Assembly (NCBI RefSeq): GCF_001591605.1
Contig: NZ_BCVF01000012.1
Span: forward strand, 27,986-91,985
Reading direction: 5' to 3'
From: Bacillus badius NBRC 15713
GTDB lineage: Bacteria > Bacillota > Bacilli > Bacillales > Domibacillaceae
Length of the DNA stretch: 64,000 nucleotides
Shown: one piece after another, positions 26,138 to 37,554 of the stretch
Layout: every line of letters starts with the position of its first letter
Position numbering within the stretch: position 1 is the stretch's first letter
The notes under the pieces: generated by a model
Database searches by the model: none
Seen by the model: the letters and a program-made list of their open reading frames with translations, nothing else
What the model was told of the DNA's origin: nothing
Position numbers and translations under genes: made by a program

Positions 26138-27775
26138 ATGCAGCGATCAGGAGTAAGTGTTTGGAATGAATGTTGGAAGGCGCATGATAAGCTGAAGCAA
26201 TTGTTGTTATTCTCAAATGGGAGATCGGCACAGCCGGCAGCTGTCAAAGCGGGGGAAGAAAAGGAGGGGAACTCGCATCCTCCCCGAAAAAACCGTTATA
26301 TGCGTCCTGTCCAATGGATAGGCTTTTTGCTTGGTCCATTGCTTTTCTTTGCGATTCTATTGTTTTTCTCGCCGGCAGGCTTGAATCCAGAAGCAAAAGC
26401 GGTTCTGGCTATTACCGTATGGATAGCTGTTTGGTGGATTACGGAAGCGATTCCAATACCCGTTACTTCTTTGCTGCCTCTGATATTAATGCCGCTGACG
26501 GGCGCGCTTGATGGAGATGCGGCAGCTGCAGCGTATGGCGATCCGATTATTTTCTTATTTCTCGGCGGCTTCATGATTGCTATCGCAATGGAGAAATGGA
26601 ATTTGCACCAGCGGATTGCCATGAATATTGTATCTTTCCTGGGAACAGGCTCTAAGCGTATCGTCTTGGGCTTTATGGTGGCGACCGGCTTTTTGTCTAT
26701 GTGGGTGTCTAATACAGCGGCTGTCATGATGATGGTGCCGATCGGAACAGCGATTACTTATCAAGCTGCTCAAATTGTTAAACAAACCGGCGACCGGACG
26801 ATTGACATTCGCGGATTTGAGAAAGCAGTTATTTTTGGCATCGGCTTTGCCGGCACGATTGGCGGTCTTGGGACGCTGATCGGCACACCGCCGAACATTA
26901 TTTTGGCGGCGGCCATTAAAAATTTATATGGAGTCACCATTTCATTTGCAGATTGGCTCTTTCTTGCAGCTCCGGTTGTATTGATTCTTTTGATTTTATC
27001 CTGGCTTTATTTAGTGAATATTGCCTTCCCCATCAAATTTAAAGAGCTGCCGGGCGGTGCGGAATTAATTCGTGAAGAAAAGCAGAAGCTCGGAAAAATG
27101 AGTTCAGAAGAAAAATGGGTAATGACCGTATTTTTATTTGCTGCCTTTATGTGGATTACACGGACATTTATTTGGCAAGAATTTATCCCTGGAATTAGTG
27201 ATGCGATGATTGCCATCCTTGCGGGAGTACTGCTTTTCATTCTTCCCTCCAGACAAAAGGGAGGAGCGCTGTTAGACTGGTCAGTAGCGCGTGATTTGCC
27301 TTGGGGCGTGCTGCTTTTATTTGGCGGGGGGCTGGCCATCGCTTCCGGATTTAGCGAGACTGGTCTTGCCAAGTGGATTGGAGAACAGCTGATGGTGCTG
27401 GACGGTCTGTCTATGCTTCTCGTTGTTGTATTTGTGACAACTTTCGTTTTATTTTTAACAGAAATCACATCCAATACGGCAACGGCAACTATGATTATGC
27501 CGGTATTGGCCTCGTTGGCCCTAGCGTTGAACTTGCACCCGTTCGTCTTAATGATGCCGGCGGCCATGGCTGCAAACTGTGCATTTATGCTTCCGGTTGG
27601 AACACCGCCCAATGCAATCATTTTTGCGACGGGAAAAATTAAGATCAACGAAATGGTTCGTGCCGGTTTTTGGATTAATATTATTGCGATTGTTTTCATT
27701 ACAATAGCTATGTATGTGATGATGCCAATGATTTTTAATGTAGACATTACATCCTTTCCGGAAAACTTTAAATAA
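26138..27775 (+). CDS. DASS-family sodium/dicarboxylate symporter (SdcS-like)
   Basis: The 545-residue protein is closely similar in pattern to Staphylococcus SdcS: WWITEAIPIPVTSLLPL, the SNTAAVMMMVPIG and TSNTATATMIMPVL substrate/Na+ loops, and GTPPN twice (GTLIGTPPNIIL and PVGTPPNAIIF). It would import succinate, fumarate or malate with Na+. A polar head of about 60 residues precedes the first helix. The ATG at 26138 follows AGAGGGGG. The 118-base AT-rich gap after the regulator gene probably holds its promoter, but I cannot name the box. Confidence 0.92.
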   Translation: MQRSGVSVWNECWKAHDKLKQLLLFSNGRSAQPAAVKAGEEKEGNSHPPRKNRYMRPVQWIGFLLGPLLFFAILLFFSPAGLNPEAKAVLAITVWIAVWWITEAIPIPVTSLLPLILMPLTGALDGDAAAAAYGDPIIFLFLGGFMIAIAMEKWNLHQRIAMNIVSFLGTGSKRIVLGFMVATGFLSMWVSNTAAVMMMVPIGTAITYQAAQIVKQTGDRTIDIRGFEKAVIFGIGFAGTIGGLGTLIGTPPNIILAAAIKNLYGVTISFADWLFLAAPVVLILLILSWLYLVNIAFPIKFKELPGGAELIREEKQKLGKMSSEEKWVMTVFLFAAFMWITRTFIWQEFIPGISDAMIAILAGVLLFILPSRQKGGALLDWSVARDLPWGVLLLFGGGLAIASGFSETGLAKWIGEQLMVLDGLSMLLVVVFVTTFVLFLTEITSNTATATMIMPVLASLALALNLHPFVLMMPAAMAANCAFMLPVGTPPNAIIFATGKIKINEMVRAGFWINIIAIVFITIAMYVMMPMIFNVDITSFPENFK

Positions 27776-27787
27776 TAAGCAGCAATC

Positions 27788-27818
27788 AAAAAACGTTTCG
27801 GCAGCCGGAACGTTTTTT
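27788..27818 (+). terminator. Terminator after the symporter gene
   Basis: AAAAAACGTTTCGG pairs with CCGGAACGTTTTTT (one G-U) around CAG. It is U-tailed on both strands. Confidence 0.88.
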
Positions 27819-27835
27819 CTTTCTCTTGACGAAAA

Positions 27836-27863
27836 TTGTCAGAAACGTTAAACTACTTATAAT
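27836..27863 (+). promoter_or_regulatory. Promoter of the his operon
   Basis: TTGTCA (27836-27841) and TATAAT (27858-27863) are 16 bases apart, leaving a leader of about 65 bases. No T-box or leader peptide is evident. Confidence 0.65.
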
Positions 27864-27936
27864 TACTTCATCATGTTAGCACATTAGCGAACTAAAGTGT
27901 GTTGCGTGAAATATACGGATAATCGGGTGATAAATA

Positions 27937-29121
27937 ATGTCGAAGCTGTTAATGTTTGAAAAGCCTGTTGGGATGCGTGACACGCTGCCCCATATATATG
28001 AAACAAAGCGGAAATTAAAAGAAGCGGCAGCGGCAGAGATGAGGAGTTGGGGCTACCGCTTTATTGAAACACCTGCCCTTGAATATTACGAGACGGTTGG
28101 AGCCGCTTCGGCTATTTTGGATCGCCAGCTGTTTAAGCTGCTTGACCAGCAAGGGAACACTCTTGTGCTGCGTCCTGATATGACAACACCGATTGCGCGT
28201 GTCGCTGCCTCGAAGCTGCTGAAGGAACGGGTGCCGCTTCGTCTTGCTTACTCCGCAAGCGTCTACCGGGCCCAGCAGCGAGAGGGCGGCAGAGCGGCTG
28301 AGTTTGAACAAATTGGCGTAGAAATGATTGGCGACCAAACGGTTAGCGCTGACGCAGAGCTCATTGCCCTGCTTGTATCGGTATTGAAAAAAACAGGGAT
28401 GGAGCGTTTTCGGCTTTCTCTCGGTCATATTCGTTTTACGGATGAGCTGTTCCGGCAAATTTTAGGCACAGAAGAGCGAGCCCAATATTTGCGCCGGTTT
28501 TTATACGAAAAAAATTATGTCGGCTATCGTGAGCATGTTAAAGGGTTGGCGCTTTCCTCCATTGACCAGCAGCGGCTTCTTCGCTTTCTCGATTTATCAG
28601 GCGAGTTGAACTGCCTGGAAGGGGCGGCCGATTTAATTGAAGGCGGCGCGGGCAGCGAGGCCATTGCTGAATTGCGCAGCTTGTATGAAAGGCTGCAGGA
28701 ATATGGAGTGGCAGAATATATACAATTCGATTTGCCGCTCGTCAGCCATATGAGCTATTACACGGGATTGGTGTTCGAGGTATATGTGGACGGAGCGGGA
28801 ACACCGGCCGGCAACGGAGGACGCTACGATCATCTTCTGGAGAAGTTTGGCCGTCCGGCTAGCGCCACTGGCTTTGGGCTGCGTGTGGACGTATTGTTAA
28901 GCGCTCTGGAACAGCTGGAAGAGGAGGAAAAGGTGCACTGCATCTTATTCAGCAATGAGCGGCGGATCGAAGCGATTCAAGAAGCAAGAAAGCGCAGGGA
29001 AGCAGGAGAAGCGGTGCTGTTGCAGGATGTGGCTGGCTTGGAAGATGTTGACCGGTTCACAGAAACATGCAAAAGTGTTTCATTCTTCGTAGGAAAAGCA
29101 GCAAGCGGAAGGGAGTTTTGA
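27937..29121 (+). CDS. hisZ: ATP phosphoribosyltransferase regulatory subunit
   Basis: The 394-residue HisRS-like paralog lacks aminoacylation. It keeps class II motif 2-like segments ([37 protein letters not shown]) and a C-terminal region that is degenerate compared with HisRS. It joins with the short HisG to form the active, histidine-regulated first enzyme of histidine synthesis. GGGTG precedes the ATG. It is the first gene of the operon, five bases before hisG. The pairing with a short HisG is the known rule. Confidence 0.93.
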   Translation: MSKLLMFEKPVGMRDTLPHIYETKRKLKEAAAAEMRSWGYRFIETPALEYYETVGAASAILDRQLFKLLDQQGNTLVLRPDMTTPIARVAASKLLKERVPLRLAYSASVYRAQQREGGRAAEFEQIGVEMIGDQTVSADAELIALLVSVLKKTGMERFRLSLGHIRFTDELFRQILGTEERAQYLRRFLYEKNYVGYREHVKGLALSSIDQQRLLRFLDLSGELNCLEGAADLIEGGAGSEAIAELRSLYERLQEYGVAEYIQFDLPLVSHMSYYTGLVFEVYVDGAGTPAGNGGRYDHLLEKFGRPASATGFGLRVDVLLSALEQLEEEEKVHCILFSNERRIEAIQEARKRREAGEAVLLQDVAGLEDVDRFTETCKSVSFFVGKAASGREF

Positions 29122-29126
29122 TAGCG

Positions 29127-29756
29127 ATGTTAACAATTGCGATGCCAAAAGGACGGATTTTCGAAGAAGCCGCCGGTCTGCTTCGTAAAGCGGGCTACCA
29201 GCTGCCTCCGGATCTTGACGAATCACGCAAGCTGATTATTGAAGTGCCGGAAGAACAGCTGCGTTTCTTTCTAGCCAAGCCAATGGATGTGGCTACATAT
29301 GTGGAATATGGGGTGGCAGATCTGGGGATTGCAGGAAAAGATGTCCTGCTTGAAGAAGAAAGAGATGTATATGAACTCATTGATTTGAAAATCAGCCCTT
29401 GTTATCTTGCAGTTGCCGGTTTGCCGGATACAACCGTCGATGAGGTGGCTCCCAAGGTGGCAACGAAATATCCTAATGTGGCTTCTTCCTATTTTCGGGG
29501 AAAAGGAGAACAAGTGGAGATCATTAAATTAAATGGCTCTATTGAACTGGCCCCGATGATCGGCCTTGCTGACCGGATTGTTGATATTGTTTCCACCGGC
29601 CGGACATTAAAGGAAAATGGTCTTGTTGAATATGAAACGATTGTCGATATTACTTCCCGGCTAATCGTCAATCCGGCTAGCTACCGCTTAAAGGACAAGG
29701 AAATCGGCCAGCTTGTCAGCAGGCTGGCAGAAACTATTGCAGAAAAGGCAGTGTGA
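29127..29756 (+). CDS. hisG: ATP phosphoribosyltransferase, short catalytic subunit
   Basis: The 209-residue short-form HisG (no C-terminal regulatory domain) condenses ATP with PRPP in the first step of histidine synthesis. It starts [15 protein letters not shown]. The PRPP-binding loop is [17 protein letters not shown] chose the ATG at 29127; an upstream in-frame start inside hisZ would add 20 residues not typical of the family. It needs HisZ, encoded just upstream. hisD follows after six bases. Confidence 0.95.
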   Translation: MLTIAMPKGRIFEEAAGLLRKAGYQLPPDLDESRKLIIEVPEEQLRFFLAKPMDVATYVEYGVADLGIAGKDVLLEEERDVYELIDLKISPCYLAVAGLPDTTVDEVAPKVATKYPNVASSYFRGKGEQVEIIKLNGSIELAPMIGLADRIVDIVSTGRTLKENGLVEYETIVDITSRLIVNPASYRLKDKEIGQLVSRLAETIAEKAV

Positions 29757-29762
29757 AAAAAG

Positions 29763-31031
29763 ATGAGAATCGAAACTGTCACACAGGAACTATCATTAAA
29801 ACGTTCTGTGGATAGCGGAACCGAGCAGCAGCGTGCCGCGGTCCAGCAGATTATCCGGACGGTGCGCTCTGATGGAGATGCCGCCTTGCTCGCATATACG
29901 CGGCAATTTGATGGGGCGGAATTAAGTGATATGCGAGTAACGCCTGAGGAAATAGCTGAAGCCTATCAAGCGTTTCCGAAAGAGATGGCTGAGGTCATTA
30001 AAGAAGCGGCTGGCAATATTTCTTTGTTTCATCAAAAACAGCTGAGGCAAACCTGGACATATACGGATCAGAATGGCACGATGCTTGGGCAGAAAATGAC
30101 GCCGCTCGACTCAGCAGGCGTATATGTGCCAGGAGGAACGGCCGCCTATCCTTCCTCTGTTCTTATGAATGTCCTGCCGGCAAAAGTCGCCGGGGTTAAA
30201 CGGATTGTTATGGTATCGCCTCCCGGCTCTGATGGCCGCCTCCCTGCAGGTGTTCTTGTGGCTGCCGATATCGCGGGGGTAGAGGAAATTTATAAAGTCG
30301 GCGGTGCCCAAGCGGTGGCCGCGCTCGCTTATGGAACAGAAACCATTGAGCCTGTCGATAAAATTACCGGCCCCGGCAATATTTATGTCGCGCTCGCTAA
30401 ACGGGAAGTATTTGGCGATGTCGATATTGATATGATTGCCGGCCCGAGCGAAATCGTTGTTCTTGCTGATGAAACGGCCTATCCTGCCGAAGTTGCGGCA
30501 GACTTATTATCGCAAGCGGAGCATGATCCGCGCGCCAGCAGTGTGCTTGTTACGCCTTCCCGGAAACTGGCGGAGGAAACAGCTGCTGAAGTGGAGAAAC
30601 AGCTCAAAAGCCTGCCGCGAGAGGAGATTGCCCGGAAAGCCATTGAGGATTACAGCGCTATTTATGTCACAAAAGATATGCAGGAAGCCGTCAGTGTAGT
30701 AAATCAGCTAGCTCCCGAGCATTTAGAGATTATGACAGAAGGTGCGTTAAGTATCGTTGAGAATATTCGCCATGCCGGTGCTATTTTTATTGGCCGCTTC
30801 AGCTCCGAGCCGATCGGTGATTATTTTGCAGGACCTAATCACGTGCTGCCGACAAACGGGACAGCCCGTTTTTCTTCACCGCTGAATGTGGATGATTTTA
30901 TGAAGAAATCAAGTTTAATTATGTACAGTGAAACAGCCTTTCGTGAAAATGCTGATAAAGTCGCTGCTTTCGCTCGGCTTGAAGGGTTGGAAGCTCACGC
31001 CCGGGCGGTCGAGGCTCGAAAAGAACAATAA
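29763..31031 (+). CDS. hisD: Histidinol dehydrogenase
   Basis: The 422-residue enzyme carries out the last two steps, histidinol to histidine, with two NAD+ and zinc. The signature [17 protein letters not shown] and the catalytic EHL (PEHLEIMTE) and HxG segments are present, and the length is normal. The start at 29763 is six bases after hisG. The enzyme is typical in every visible feature. Confidence 0.96.
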   Translation: MRIETVTQELSLKRSVDSGTEQQRAAVQQIIRTVRSDGDAALLAYTRQFDGAELSDMRVTPEEIAEAYQAFPKEMAEVIKEAAGNISLFHQKQLRQTWTYTDQNGTMLGQKMTPLDSAGVYVPGGTAAYPSSVLMNVLPAKVAGVKRIVMVSPPGSDGRLPAGVLVAADIAGVEEIYKVGGAQAVAALAYGTETIEPVDKITGPGNIYVALAKREVFGDVDIDMIAGPSEIVVLADETAYPAEVAADLLSQAEHDPRASSVLVTPSRKLAEETAAEVEKQLKSLPREEIARKAIEDYSAIYVTKDMQEAVSVVNQLAPEHLEIMTEGALSIVENIRHAGAIFIGRFSSEPIGDYFAGPNHVLPTNGTARFSSPLNVDDFMKKSSLIMYSETAFRENADKVAAFARLEGLEAHARAVEARKEQ

Positions 31032-31069
31032 ACCATGTTGGAAAATTAAAAGAAGAGGGAGTGGCCCCA

Positions 31070-31660
31070 TTGAGTAACCGAACATCAGAATTAAACCGCA
31101 ACACGAATGAAACAAAAATTCAGCTTGCTTTTTCCATCGACGGTGAGGGCCAGGCAGATATTCAAACGGGCGTGCCGTTTATGGATCATATGCTTGATTT
31201 GTTTGCGAAGCATGGCCAGTTTGATCTAACTGTCAAAGCGGACGGCGATGTGGAAATAGATGACCACCATACGACAGAGGACATTGGCATTTGTTTAGGG
31301 CTTGCTTTAAAGGAAGCTCTCGGTGACAAGAAGGGGATTAAGCGCTACGGAAATGCTTTTGTTCCAATGGATGAGACGCTAGCCCAAGTAGTGGTTGACT
31401 TAAGCAACCGTCCTCATTTTGAGATGCGCGGAGAGTTTCCGGCTCAAAAGGTAGGAACGTTCGATACCGAGCTTGTCCATGAATTTCTATGGAAGCTTGC
31501 TCTTGAAGCAAGAATGAACCTCCATGTCATCATTCACTACGGCAGCAATACCCATCATATGATTGAAGCGGTCTTTAAAGCGCTTGCCCGGGCGCTTGAT
31601 GAAGCGACAATTATTGATCCGCGCGTTAAGGGCGTGCCGTCAACGAAAGGAATGTTATAG
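31070..31660 (+). CDS. hisB: Imidazoleglycerol-phosphate dehydratase
   Basis: From the TTG at 31070 the protein has 196 residues, the monofunctional HisB size. The two metal-binding HHxxE motifs appear as [10 protein letters not shown] and [11 protein letters not shown], and [13 protein letters not shown] is also present. It dehydrates imidazoleglycerol phosphate. GAGGGAG lies eight bases before the TTG. A GTG at 31061 is in frame but overlaps that site, so I did not use it. Confidence 0.95.
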   Translation: MSNRTSELNRNTNETKIQLAFSIDGEGQADIQTGVPFMDHMLDLFAKHGQFDLTVKADGDVEIDDHHTTEDIGICLGLALKEALGDKKGIKRYGNAFVPMDETLAQVVVDLSNRPHFEMRGEFPAQKVGTFDTELVHEFLWKLALEARMNLHVIIHYGSNTHHMIEAVFKALARALDEATIIDPRVKGVPSTKGML

Positions 31661-31663
31661 AAG

Positions 31664-32296
31664 ATGATCGGCATCGTTGATTACGGAATGGGCAACTTGT
31701 TCAGCGTCAGCAAGGCGCTTGAAAGAATAGGCGTGCCTTATATTATTAGTGAATCACCAGAAGAACTGAATGAGACGAAAGGTTTGATTTTGCCGGGCGT
31801 CGGTTCGTTTAAAGATGCGATGGCTTTATTGAAAGAGAAGAAGCTTGATGAGTTCCTGTACGCGTATGTGGACAGCGGGCGCCCGCTTTTAGGCATTTGT
31901 CTGGGCATGCAGCTGTTATTCCAGGAAAGTGAGGAAAATGGCCGGACTCAAGGACTTGGCTTATTAAGAGGACGGGTGGTTCGCATTCCTGCTGATAGCG
32001 GCGACAAAGTGAAAGTGCCGCATATGGGATGGAATCAGCTGGCGTTTCACCAGCAATCACCCGTGCTTCATCGGGTGGAGGAAGGTTTTGTCTATTTTGT
32101 CCATTCGTATTACGTTGAGGGAATAGACCGGGAAGCGTTGCTTGCCAGCACAGTTTACAGCGTGGAAATCCCGGCGGTTGTCGGGAAAAACAATGTATTC
32201 GGCATGCAGTTCCATCCTGAGAAAAGCAGCCGGGTCGGTATGCAGCTATTAACTAATTTTGCAAAAGCAATGGAGCAATCGGGGGCGATTTTATGA
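31664..32296 (+). CDS. hisH: Imidazole glycerol phosphate synthase, glutaminase subunit
   Basis: The 210-residue class I glutamine amidotransferase has its nucleophile Cys in [10 protein letters not shown] (near 82) and the His-Glu pair in FHPEKS (near 186). It supplies ammonia through a tunnel to HisF. It starts three bases after hisB and overlaps hisA by four bases. Confidence 0.96.
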   Translation: MIGIVDYGMGNLFSVSKALERIGVPYIISESPEELNETKGLILPGVGSFKDAMALLKEKKLDEFLYAYVDSGRPLLGICLGMQLLFQESEENGRTQGLGLLRGRVVRIPADSGDKVKVPHMGWNQLAFHQQSPVLHRVEEGFVYFVHSYYVEGIDREALLASTVYSVEIPAVVGKNNVFGMQFHPEKSSRVGMQLLTNFAKAMEQSGAIL

Positions 32297-33024
32297 GTTT
32301 TACCATTTATCCAGCTATTGATATGCGCGGCGGCAAGTGCGTCCGGCTAAAGCAAGGAGATTACAGCCAGGAAACAGTATATGGCGATTCTCCGTTTGAC
32401 ATGGCTAAGTCCTTTGCAGAGGACGGAGCAGAATGGATTCATATGGTCGATTTAGACGGAGCAAAAGACGGAAGGCGCATCAATGACCGCTTTGTCATTG
32501 AAGCAGCGCAAAAACTTGGCGCCAAAGTGCAAATTGGCGGCGGCATCCGCAGTGAAGAGGATATTCTTCACTATTTGGATAATGGGGTTGATCGAGTGAT
32601 TATTGGCAGTTTAGCTGTCTCAGAAACAGAACTTGTGAAACAGTGGCTTCGCAAGTTTGGCAGCAGAATGGCAATCGGGCTGGATGCAAAGGACGGATTT
32701 GTTGCCACCCATGGCTGGCTGGAAACCTCTTCATTGCGAGCGGTGGATCTGGGCAAAGAACTGGCGGATGCGGGAGCCGAAACCTTCATTTTCACAGATA
32801 TTGCTACAGACGGAATGCTTTCTGGCCCTAATATTCAAGCGGTAGCTGAGCTTGCCCTCGCTACGGGGAAACGTGTCATCGCTTCCGGAGGCGTCAGCTC
32901 GTTAGAAGACATAAGAGAAATCAAGCGCCATGAGCAGGCCGGAGTAAGCGGAGCGATTGTCGGAAAAGCGATTTATACCGGCCAGTTCACTGTCAGAGAG
33001 GCATTAAAGGAGGCAGGAAGATGA
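32293..33024 (+). CDS. hisA: Phosphoribosylformimino-5-aminoimidazole carboxamide ribotide isomerase
   Basis: The 243-residue beta/alpha barrel isomerase has two phosphate-binding loops (QIGGGIR and IASGGVSS) and the catalytic Asp pair in AIDMRGGK and TDIATDGM. It performs the Amadori rearrangement of ProFAR to PRFAR. It overlaps both hisH and hisF by four bases, a fully coupled order. Confidence 0.96.
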   Translation: MSFTIYPAIDMRGGKCVRLKQGDYSQETVYGDSPFDMAKSFAEDGAEWIHMVDLDGAKDGRRINDRFVIEAAQKLGAKVQIGGGIRSEEDILHYLDNGVDRVIIGSLAVSETELVKQWLRKFGSRMAIGLDAKDGFVATHGWLETSSLRAVDLGKELADAGAETFIFTDIATDGMLSGPNIQAVAELALATGKRVIASGGVSSLEDIREIKRHEQAGVSGAIVGKAIYTGQFTVREALKEAGR

Positions 33025-33779
33025 TTACAAAACGAATTGTGCCCTGTCTGGATGTGAAAGACGGCCGTGTCGTTAAGGGCATTCAGTTTGTTGAACTGCG
33101 CGATGCGGGCGATCCGGTGGAGCTGGCGAAAATATATGATGAGCAGGGGGCGGATGAACTTGTATTTCTCGATATCTCTGCTTCTCATGAAGGGCGAAAA
33201 ACGATGGCAGAAGTCGTTCAGGATGTTGCTTCGCAGCTGGCTATTCCTTTTACTGTCGGCGGCGGCATTAATTCGCTTGAAGATATGAAGCGTATTTTGC
33301 GGGCCGGTGCCGATAAAGTGTCGTTAAATACAGCAGCTGTTCTTGATCCCGAACTGATCACGATTGGGGCGGATTATTTCGGAACACAATGTATCGTTCT
33401 CGCTATCGATGCGAAGCGTGACGAGGAGCTTGATTCATGGCGGGTCTACACGCACGGCGGGCGGCAAGCGACAGGCCGAGAAGTGATTAGCTGGGCCAAG
33501 GAAGCGGTGGAGCGGGGCGCAGGCGAAATTTTGCTGACAAGCATGGACAGCGACGGAGAAAAGCGCGGCTTTGATCTGGCATTGACAAAAGCGGTAAGTG
33601 AAGCCGTATCCGTTCCTGTTATTGCATCCGGCGGTGCAGGAGAAGCGAAGCATTTTTTTGAAGTATTCACAGAAGGATCAGCCGATGCTGCTCTGGCTGC
33701 TTCTATTTTTCATTATAAAGAAACAAGCGTCAGCGAAGTGAAAAACTATTTGAAGGACCGGGGAGTGAATGTGAGATGA
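33021..33779 (+). CDS. hisF: Imidazole glycerol phosphate synthase, cyclase subunit
   Basis: The 252-residue barrel is homologous to HisA. It starts [20 protein letters not shown] with the catalytic Asp in CLDVKDG. The second Asp lies in [13 protein letters not shown], and phosphate loops are TVGGGIN and ASGGAG. With HisH it makes imidazoleglycerol phosphate and AICAR. It overlaps hisA and hisIE by four bases. Confidence 0.96.
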   Translation: MITKRIVPCLDVKDGRVVKGIQFVELRDAGDPVELAKIYDEQGADELVFLDISASHEGRKTMAEVVQDVASQLAIPFTVGGGINSLEDMKRILRAGADKVSLNTAAVLDPELITIGADYFGTQCIVLAIDAKRDEELDSWRVYTHGGRQATGREVISWAKEAVERGAGEILLTSMDSDGEKRGFDLALTKAVSEAVSVPVIASGGAGEAKHFFEVFTEGSADAALAASIFHYKETSVSEVKNYLKDRGVNVR

Positions 33780-34411
33780 GCATAACCATAGAAGAGATTC
33801 GATTTGATGAACAAGGGCTCGTGCCGGCTATCATTCAAGATGCTGCTACATACGAAGTGTTGACTCTTGCTTACATGAATAAGGAATCGCTGCAGCGGAC
33901 GATAGACAGCGGCGAGACGTGGCTTTTTAGCCGGTCCCGCCAAGAGCTTTGGCATAAAGGCGAAACGAGCGGGAATACCCAGAAGGTTGTGAACATTAAG
34001 TACGATTGCGATCAGGACGCGCTTGTTGTACTCGTCAAGCCGCAGGGGCCGGCCTGTCATCTCGGAACAACAAGCTGTTTTGAATATTCCTTGTACGGCG
34101 AACAAACAGAGATGCTGCCTTATACCATTCTGCATAAATTAGAAGAAGTGATCGCGGACAGAGAACAGACCCGTCCGGAAGGCGCCTATACGACGTATTT
34201 ATTTGAAAAAGGCGTGGATAAAATTTTGAAAAAAGTAGGGGAGGAAGCAGCGGAGGTTATTATTGCCGCCAAGAACCGTGATCAGGATGAACTGCAGTGG
34301 GAGGCCGCTGATTTGCTCTATCATCTGCTAGTTCTGCTGCGGGAACAAAAGGTAGAGCTTGCTGATGTGTTAGGTGTGCTGGCGAAACGCCACGAAGAGA
34401 AGAGAAAATAA
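33776..34411 (+). CDS. hisI: Bifunctional phosphoribosyl-AMP cyclohydrolase/phosphoribosyl-ATP pyrophosphatase
   Basis: The 211-residue fusion has a cyclohydrolase HisI domain (about 1-115: [23 protein letters not shown] and the zinc-binding CDCDQDA-like region, here [10 protein letters not shown]). A HisE MazG-like pyrophosphatase domain follows (about 118-205: [16 protein letters not shown]). It performs steps two and three of the pathway. It is the last gene of the operon, and only hisC and a histidinol phosphatase are missing, as in Bacillus where they lie elsewhere. A terminator follows. Confidence 0.95.
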   Translation: MSITIEEIRFDEQGLVPAIIQDAATYEVLTLAYMNKESLQRTIDSGETWLFSRSRQELWHKGETSGNTQKVVNIKYDCDQDALVVLVKPQGPACHLGTTSCFEYSLYGEQTEMLPYTILHKLEEVIADREQTRPEGAYTTYLFEKGVDKILKKVGEEAAEVIIAAKNRDQDELQWEAADLLYHLLVLLREQKVELADVLGVLAKRHEEKRK

Positions 34412-34417
34412 TATACG

Positions 34418-34466
34418 GAGCTGTCTTAAAAGTCGAGGATGAATGGACTTTAGGCAGCTCTTTTCT
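34418..34466 (+). terminator. Terminator of the his operon
   Basis: GAGCTGTCTTAAAAGTC pairs imperfectly with GACTTTAGGCAGCTC around an 11-base loop, then TTTTCTT. Confidence 0.82.
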
Positions 34467-34615
34467 TAAGTTCTGGCTCATTCGAAAACCGTAACAGCTG
34501 TTCCCGGCTTTATCAGCGGGCGCGCTTGCTGGTATTTTTATTTCTTCTTTATTAACGAGCCTTTGCCATCTGTGATATACTCAATAGGTTAATTAACAAT
34601 GCTCGGAGGACTTTC

Positions 34616-36127
34616 ATGACAAAACACTCAAAGCTACGGAAGGAAAAAGGGAAGGTCGTCTCTTTTTTGCCGACAGGTGAGTATTATTATACAAAAGGGT
34701 TAAAAGCGCTGCGTAAGAGAGAACTGTCAAAGGCCAAGAAGTATTTGTCACGCGCGATGGATTTAGAGCCGATGGAACCGATGATTGCCTGTCAATTGGC
34801 CATTGTTGAAACAGAGCTCGGCAATTTCGAACAATCAAACGGCTTGCTGCATTTCGTGCTGGATGATTTAGATCCTTTGATTAGTGAGTGTCATTATTTT
34901 TTAGCAAACAATTATGCCCACTTAGGCTTATTTAAGGAAGCATTTAAGCATGCGAAAGCGTACTTAGAACAAGATGAGGCCGGCGAATTTATCGAGGATG
35001 CAGAAGAATTGCTGGACTTGATCGAGCTTGACAGTGAGGAAGATTTAGATGAACTGGATGAGCAGGACGAGTTAATTGCTCTTCAAGAAGAAGCCCGCTA
35101 TTTGCTTGAGGGCGGCAGCTTTGAAAAAGCAATTGAGCGTCTGGAAGGATTAATTGCCAAGCATCCGGATTTTTGGCCCGCCCATAACAACCTGGCGCTG
35201 GCCCACTTTTATCTTGGGGAAGTAGAAATGGCTCATCAAGTGCTTGAAAGCGTGCTGGAGAAAAATCCGGGAAACTTGCATGCCTTATGCAATTTGGCCG
35301 TTTTTTTATTTTACGAAAAGCAATATAGTCTCCTGCGGCAGCTGGTGGACTTGCTGCGCAAAACATACCCCATCTTGCCGGAACAGCAATTTAAGCTTGG
35401 TGTCACCTTCGCGCTTATCGGGCAGTATGAAGAGGCCTATCGCTGGCTGAAAAAGCTTCATAAAAAAGGGTTTGACGGAGAGCCTGCTTTTTATTACTGG
35501 CTATCCCACTCCGCTTACTTTTCAGGCCGGCAGGAAGCAGCTGAAAATGCTTGGAAGCACATGTTGAAGATAAGTCCGGAGAAAGCTGGCCAGGAACCGT
35601 GGGCAAGTAAAAAAACAGAGCAATTAGGCTATGAGCATCAGCCAGCCTCCATTGTAAGAAGGATGAATAGCGAGTATGAAGAAGAGCGTCTGTTTGGCAT
35701 CTTCTTGCTTTCGGTTGCAGAAGATCAGAAAAAAGTAATGAGCCATCCTGATTTTTGCGACATTGAGTCACTTGCTTTCCGGGAAAGAATCTATTTGGCG
35801 GATGTGCTTGGCATACCTGTCGATCCGCAGCTGAAAAAAGAATCACGCATCAGTCTGGCACATGAAACAGCTCTTGTTCTTTATAGAAAATTTCAGCCGA
35901 TCGGTACAGAAGAGGCGGGATTGTTAATGCTCTGGTTTACGGTTTTTGGTGAATTGGCAGAAGAACAATGCCGCTTGAAGAATCAAGCGGCATTTGCGGC
36001 GGCGACTGAGTATATGTGGCGCAAGCTGCGCGGCGAAAAAGAATCGCAGACAAGCCTTGCAGAGCAATATGATCTTTCTCCTTCAACTTTGCAAAAATAC
36101 ATCAAACATGTGCGCGAACGATTATAG
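34616..36127 (+). CDS. yvcD: YvcD-like TPR protein with C-terminal helix-turn-helix
   Basis: The 503-residue soluble protein has several tetratricopeptide repeats (from about residue 23 to 330; for example YYYTKGLKALRKRELSKAKK and PAHNNLALAHFYLGEVEMA). These are split by an acidic stretch (about 125-150, LDSEEDLDELDEQDE). The last 30 residues (SLAEQYDLSPSTLQKYIKHV) look like a helix-turn-helix. TPRs bind protein partners, so a regulator or adaptor is possible, but the function is unknown. It lies between his and trxB as in related bacilli. GGAGG precedes the ATG. Confidence 0.8.
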   Translation: MTKHSKLRKEKGKVVSFLPTGEYYYTKGLKALRKRELSKAKKYLSRAMDLEPMEPMIACQLAIVETELGNFEQSNGLLHFVLDDLDPLISECHYFLANNYAHLGLFKEAFKHAKAYLEQDEAGEFIEDAEELLDLIELDSEEDLDELDEQDELIALQEEARYLLEGGSFEKAIERLEGLIAKHPDFWPAHNNLALAHFYLGEVEMAHQVLESVLEKNPGNLHALCNLAVFLFYEKQYSLLRQLVDLLRKTYPILPEQQFKLGVTFALIGQYEEAYRWLKKLHKKGFDGEPAFYYWLSHSAYFSGRQEAAENAWKHMLKISPEKAGQEPWASKKTEQLGYEHQPASIVRRMNSEYEEERLFGIFLLSVAEDQKKVMSHPDFCDIESLAFRERIYLADVLGIPVDPQLKKESRISLAHETALVLYRKFQPIGTEEAGLLMLWFTVFGELAEEQCRLKNQAAFAAATEYMWRKLRGEKESQTSLAEQYDLSPSTLQKYIKHVRERL

Positions 36128-36195
36128 TGAGCAGAAAAATAGACGAAAAGCCCTTCATTGATTAGGATAGAAAGAGAATAAACTATACGATTTAG

Positions 36196-37188
<993 letters not shown>

Positions 37189-37554
37189 GTTTAACAGTCT
37201 GTTAATCGGCTCGTAATGAAGCTGCAATAAAGATGTGTTACAGTAGTTCAGTAATCTGATACACCCCCTATATTTAATCATATCCCTTTTGGCGAGGTTG
37301 TTCCGATAACCGGCATTAACTTCTGCGGCTCAAGCAGCTGTTAGAGGTGCCGTTATGGAACAGCCCTTTTTTTGTGGAATAATTCCAAATGAGGGACATT
37401 TTCTAAGCGGTTCTTCATTTTCAGAAAGGAAACTGTTTCTTCTGAGAACCCGGCATTGAGATCAATAGAGTGAACATAGTATAATAATAAGAATGAAAGA
37501 AGAGACGGATTGCCTGGCTGTTCCTAAAGCCGGGCTTACCCGGAGGTGAAAAAT
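37189..37554. other. Gene-free gap between trxB and yvcI
   Basis: No credible open frame is present. It holds a weak WalR-like direct repeat (37200-37216) and, at 37296-37373, a long imperfect hairpin with a T-run. The right third (37380-37540) shows no recognisable structure. Confidence 0.6.
37296..37373 (+). terminator. Long imperfect terminator hairpin downstream of trxB
   Basis: GTTGTTCC/GGAACAGC, ATAAC-CGGCA/TGCCG-TTAT and an inner TTAAC/GTTAG plus CTGC/GCAG stack into one arm of about 70 bases. It ends in CCC and seven Ts. Confidence 0.7.

Noticed and set aside
27007..27789. 260-codon minus-strand frame in the dicarboxylate symporter gene
   Set aside because: Long, but it mirrors the membrane codon pattern of the symporter, which has full family motifs. 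No ribosome site or promoter on the minus strand.
37200..37216. WalR-like direct repeat TGTTAA-TCGGC-TCGTAA downstream of trxB
   Set aside because: The second half matches only four of six positions, or five of six if the spacing is six instead of five. No wall gene follows. Too weak to list as a site.
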